DNA from: Tangfeifania sp.
GTDB lineage: Bacteria > Bacteroidota > Bacteroidia > Bacteroidales > Prolixibacteraceae
Assembly (NCBI GenBank): GCA_018400515.1
Contig: JAGYMR010000109.1
Span: forward strand, 1 to 8,922
Length of the DNA stretch: 8,922 nucleotides
Reading direction: 5' to 3'
Under the pieces are notes generated by a model, which was given only the letters and a program-made list of their open reading frames with translations, was not told the origin of the DNA and did no database searches. The translations under genes and the position numbers were made by a program. Positions within the stretch are counted from its first letter, which is position 1. Each line of letters opens with the position of its first letter. Below are positions 7,029 to 8,922 of this stretch, one piece after another.

Positions 7029-7053
7029 CAGGGGAAAATGAGTGGATCCCCTG
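7029..7053 (+). other. Inverted repeat in the leader of the GH106-like gene
   Basis: CAGGGGA (7029-7035) and TCCCCTG (7047-7053) are perfect complements with an 11-base spacer. No T-run follows, so it is not a typical terminator. It may be an operator or an RNA hairpin in the 6949-7160 gap, where no gene is visible. Confidence 0.35.
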
Positions 7054-7126
7054 GTTGGGCAAATAAAAATTTTCGGTATTCCCCATGAATGGATACCAAA
7101 ACTGCAATGGCCGGAACGGACGGTTT

Positions 7127-7141
7127 TACCGGTCCCCGGTA
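7127..7141 (+). other. G/C-rich hairpin 19 bases before the GH106-like start
   Basis: TACCGG (7127-7132) pairs with CCGGTA (7136-7141) around loop TCC. It is compact and close to the ATG at 7161, where a hairpin could influence translation. No function is shown. Confidence 0.3.
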
Positions 7142-7160
7142 CAGATAAAAATTTAAACCA

Positions 7161-8922
7161 ATGAAACGATTTTTCTTTTTCTTTTTCTCCGGAATTGTCC
7201 TGGTACTTTTTTTAACCAACTGCACCCAAAGCAGGCAACAGGATCTGAAAGCCCAATTTACGGATCCGCCCCTGGAGTACCGGATGAACCAAAATTTTCA
7301 TGAATTTCCGCTGGAATCATCACAGCAGGACTCCCTGATCCGGGAGATTCTGGAAAACGGTTGGGGAGGTTTTGCCCTGAATACCCCCTACAGTGAATAT
7401 CTGACCGAAGAAGGGCTTCGGGCAACAAGGCGCTTTTGCGAGGCGGCAAAAGCGAAAGGAATGGATCTCTGGCTGTACGATGAACAAGGGTATCCATCGG
7501 GAAATGCGGGGGACCGGGTTATTAAGGAGAATCCCTCCTGGGAATGCATGGGACTGTACCTGAAGGATACAACGGTTTTTGCCGGCGAGAATACTTTTTT
7601 GATGCCGTGGGGGAAGCCGGTGCTTCTGGAAGCTTTTCCTGTAAAGGAGGGTGTTCCGGATTTCCAACAGGCGATCGATCTTATGGATCTTTATGACGGG
7701 CCTGCCCTGGTATGGAATACGCCCCCCGGGGAATGGAAAATATTTGCCGTTACCAAATACCGGCTTTACGAAGGGTATCAGGCCGCCGACAAAAGTCCGG
7801 GAAAACTGGGCGCCCACTATCCGTCGCTCATGATCCCTGAAGTGACGGAGGCTTTTCTGCGGATCACCCACGAAAAATATGCCCAAACGATGGGATCCGA
7901 CCTGGGCAGGTATTTCACCTCCACCTTTACCGACGAACCCTCCCTGATGGCGCTCCAGTTTCATTCCTATAAGCACAACCATGCCGTCCTCCCCTGGCAG
8001 GAGGTGCTTTCCGAAGAGATAAAAGCCCGGTATGGGTACCGGCCGGAGGAGAAACTGAAAGCGATTTATTTTGACCATGGTCCCGAAGGGCAGAAGATCC
8101 GTTATCAGTATTTCCATACCGTGGGGGATCTTTTTTCGGAGAATTATTTTGGTCGAATTCGTGAATGGTGCGAGGAGCACCAGTTCAAATCGGGGGGGCA
8201 CCTGTTGCTGGAGGAGTCACTGATCGCACATGCTCCCCTGTATGGCGATATCATGAAATGTTTCCGGGAGATGCATGCTCCCGGGATCGATATTCTGAGC
8301 TGTATTCCGGAAGAGATGCCGGTACATACCCCCAAGCTGGCTTCAAGTGCCGCAGAGTTAACCGGCCAGAACCGGGTGATGAGTGAACCCTGCCCGGTGG
8401 CTGATCGTGCTGTTTTCGGAAAGGAAACCCCGGCCGAATTGGTCCGGGGACATCTCAACATGCTTCTGCAGGGAGGCATTACCGATTTTAATTGTTATTT
8501 GCGTTTGAGCAATTCCGATAAGGAGGAGAAAAATGAATTCAATACCTATACGGGCCGGATCGGATTACTGCTCCGCGGAGGTTATACCGCTTCCCATATC
8601 GGGGTGGTTTATCCCATTGAATCGCTCTGGACCGAATTCATGCCCCGGTATCACCGCGTTCAGGGGTGGAAAGGGGTTTCAGGGGCCCGAAAGGAGGTGG
8701 AAAGTATTGACCGCTCTTTTCAGAACGTATCCCGTTTTATGTTTGAAAACCGCTGGGAGTATACCCACCTGGATGCGCAGGCGATCATTGACAGTGATGT
8801 GAAGGCCGACCGGCTGGTCCATCAGCTGCTGCAGTTCAAAGTCATTGTACTTCCCTCGGTGACCACCCTCCGGGCAGAGGCCTGGTCGCGGCTGACGCAA
8901 TTCATTGAAAACGGCGGAAAAG
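7161..8922 (+). CDS. GH106-like (alpha-L-rhamnosidase-type) glycosidase lipoprotein, 3' end missing
   Basis: The frame stays open to the right edge; 587 residues are visible, while GH106-type enzymes usually run to about 800-1100. The start at 7161 follows an A/T-rich leader and gives a lipoprotein signal (poly-Phe core, lipobox LTNC, C21). Family marks are GWGGFALNTPYSEYLTEEG (67-85), the strand MDLWLYDEQGYPSGNAG (101-117), FTSTFTDEPSL (252-262) with E259, GGHLLLEES (346-353), SSAAELTGQNRVMSEP (395-410) with E409, and the later Rossmann-like part VIVLPSVTTL to FIENGG (561-586). E259, E351 or E352, and E409 are candidates for catalytic or metal-linked acids; I cannot assign them without an alignment. 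GH106 enzymes cut alpha-L-rhamnosides, but related subgroups are uncharacterised, so the substrate call is tentative. As a lipoprotein it probably faces the periplasm or the cell surface. The missing C-terminus is a window limit, not a sign of decay. Confidence 0.8.
   Translation, partial: MKRFFFFFFSGIVLVLFLTNCTQSRQQDLKAQFTDPPLEYRMNQNFHEFPLESSQQDSLIREILENGWGGFALNTPYSEYLTEEGLRATRRFCEAAKAKGMDLWLYDEQGYPSGNAGDRVIKENPSWECMGLYLKDTTVFAGENTFLMPWGKPVLLEAFPVKEGVPDFQQAIDLMDLYDGPALVWNTPPGEWKIFAVTKYRLYEGYQAADKSPGKLGAHYPSLMIPEVTEAFLRITHEKYAQTMGSDLGRYFTSTFTDEPSLMALQFHSYKHNHAVLPWQEVLSEEIKARYGYRPEEKLKAIYFDHGPEGQKIRYQYFHTVGDLFSENYFGRIREWCEEHQFKSGGHLLLEESLIAHAPLYGDIMKCFREMHAPGIDILSCIPEEMPVHTPKLASSAAELTGQNRVMSEPCPVADRAVFGKETPAELVRGHLNMLLQGGITDFNCYLRLSNSDKEEKNEFNTYTGRIGLLLRGGYTASHIGVVYPIESLWTEFMPRYHRVQGWKGVSGARKEVESIDRSFQNVSRFMFENRWEYTHLDAQAIIDSDVKADRLVHQLLQFKVIVLPSVTTLRAEAWSRLTQFIENGGK

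Noticed and set aside
7320..8201. Long minus-strand open frame (293 codons)
   Set aside because: Antisense to the well-supported GH106-like gene; no domain, and its product is rich in Pro, Gly and Arg as expected for a shadow frame.
1..8922. Search for CRISPR arrays, tRNA or rRNA genes, insertion sequences, and defence or toxin systems
   Set aside because: I saw no repeat-spacer pattern, no tRNA-like cloverleaf, no transposase and no defence-type protein; every recognisable gene fits glycan degradation.

Overview
This 8.9 kb window looks like part of a polysaccharide-degradation locus from a non-gut member of the Bacteroidota. Three things suggest this. The first gene ends in a type IX secretion (Por) C-terminal sorting domain. 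Start codons follow A/T-rich leaders instead of clear Shine-Dalgarno sites, and two intergenic regions carry a TAnnTTTG box, the Bacteroidota -7 promoter motif. All genes are on the plus strand, and every complete one encodes an exported product. I see no tRNA, rRNA, CRISPR array, insertion sequence or SusC/SusD pair. The carbohydrate theme is clear, but the exact substrate is not.

Layout. At 1-1460 is the 3' end of a large secreted protein with Ig-like, CBM6 and T9SS sorting domains. At 1536-3002 is a type I (S1) sulfatase with the formylglycine motif CAPSR. At 3051-4118 is a lipoprotein with a GH99/GH71-like (beta/alpha)8 domain. At 4115-4591, overlapping that stop codon, is a short reading frame that looks like the relic of a second GH99-like gene: it keeps the end of a catalytic domain and a gapped CBM9-like domain. 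At 4592-4858 is a gene-free stretch with a terminator-like hairpin and a promoter-like box. At 4859-5803 is a divergent secreted relative of the 3051 gene that lacks its WNEW motif. At 5851-6948 is a secreted CBM9-like plus PKD protein. From 7161 to the right edge is a lipoprotein related to GH106 alpha-L-rhamnosidases, cut off by the window.

How they may work together (inference). The T9SS protein and the CBM9/PKD protein would bind the glycan outside the cell. The sulfatase would remove sulfate esters. The GH99-like and GH106-like lipoproteins would cleave the backbone or side chains. A sulfatase beside a GH106-like enzyme fits a sulfated, possibly rhamnose-containing polysaccharide such as an algal one, but nothing here fixes the substrate. 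The most unusual parts are the decayed GH99-like relic fused end to start with its intact paralogue, and the neighbouring GH99-like protein whose usual active-site region is replaced. I found no convincing sign of an entirely new type of system.
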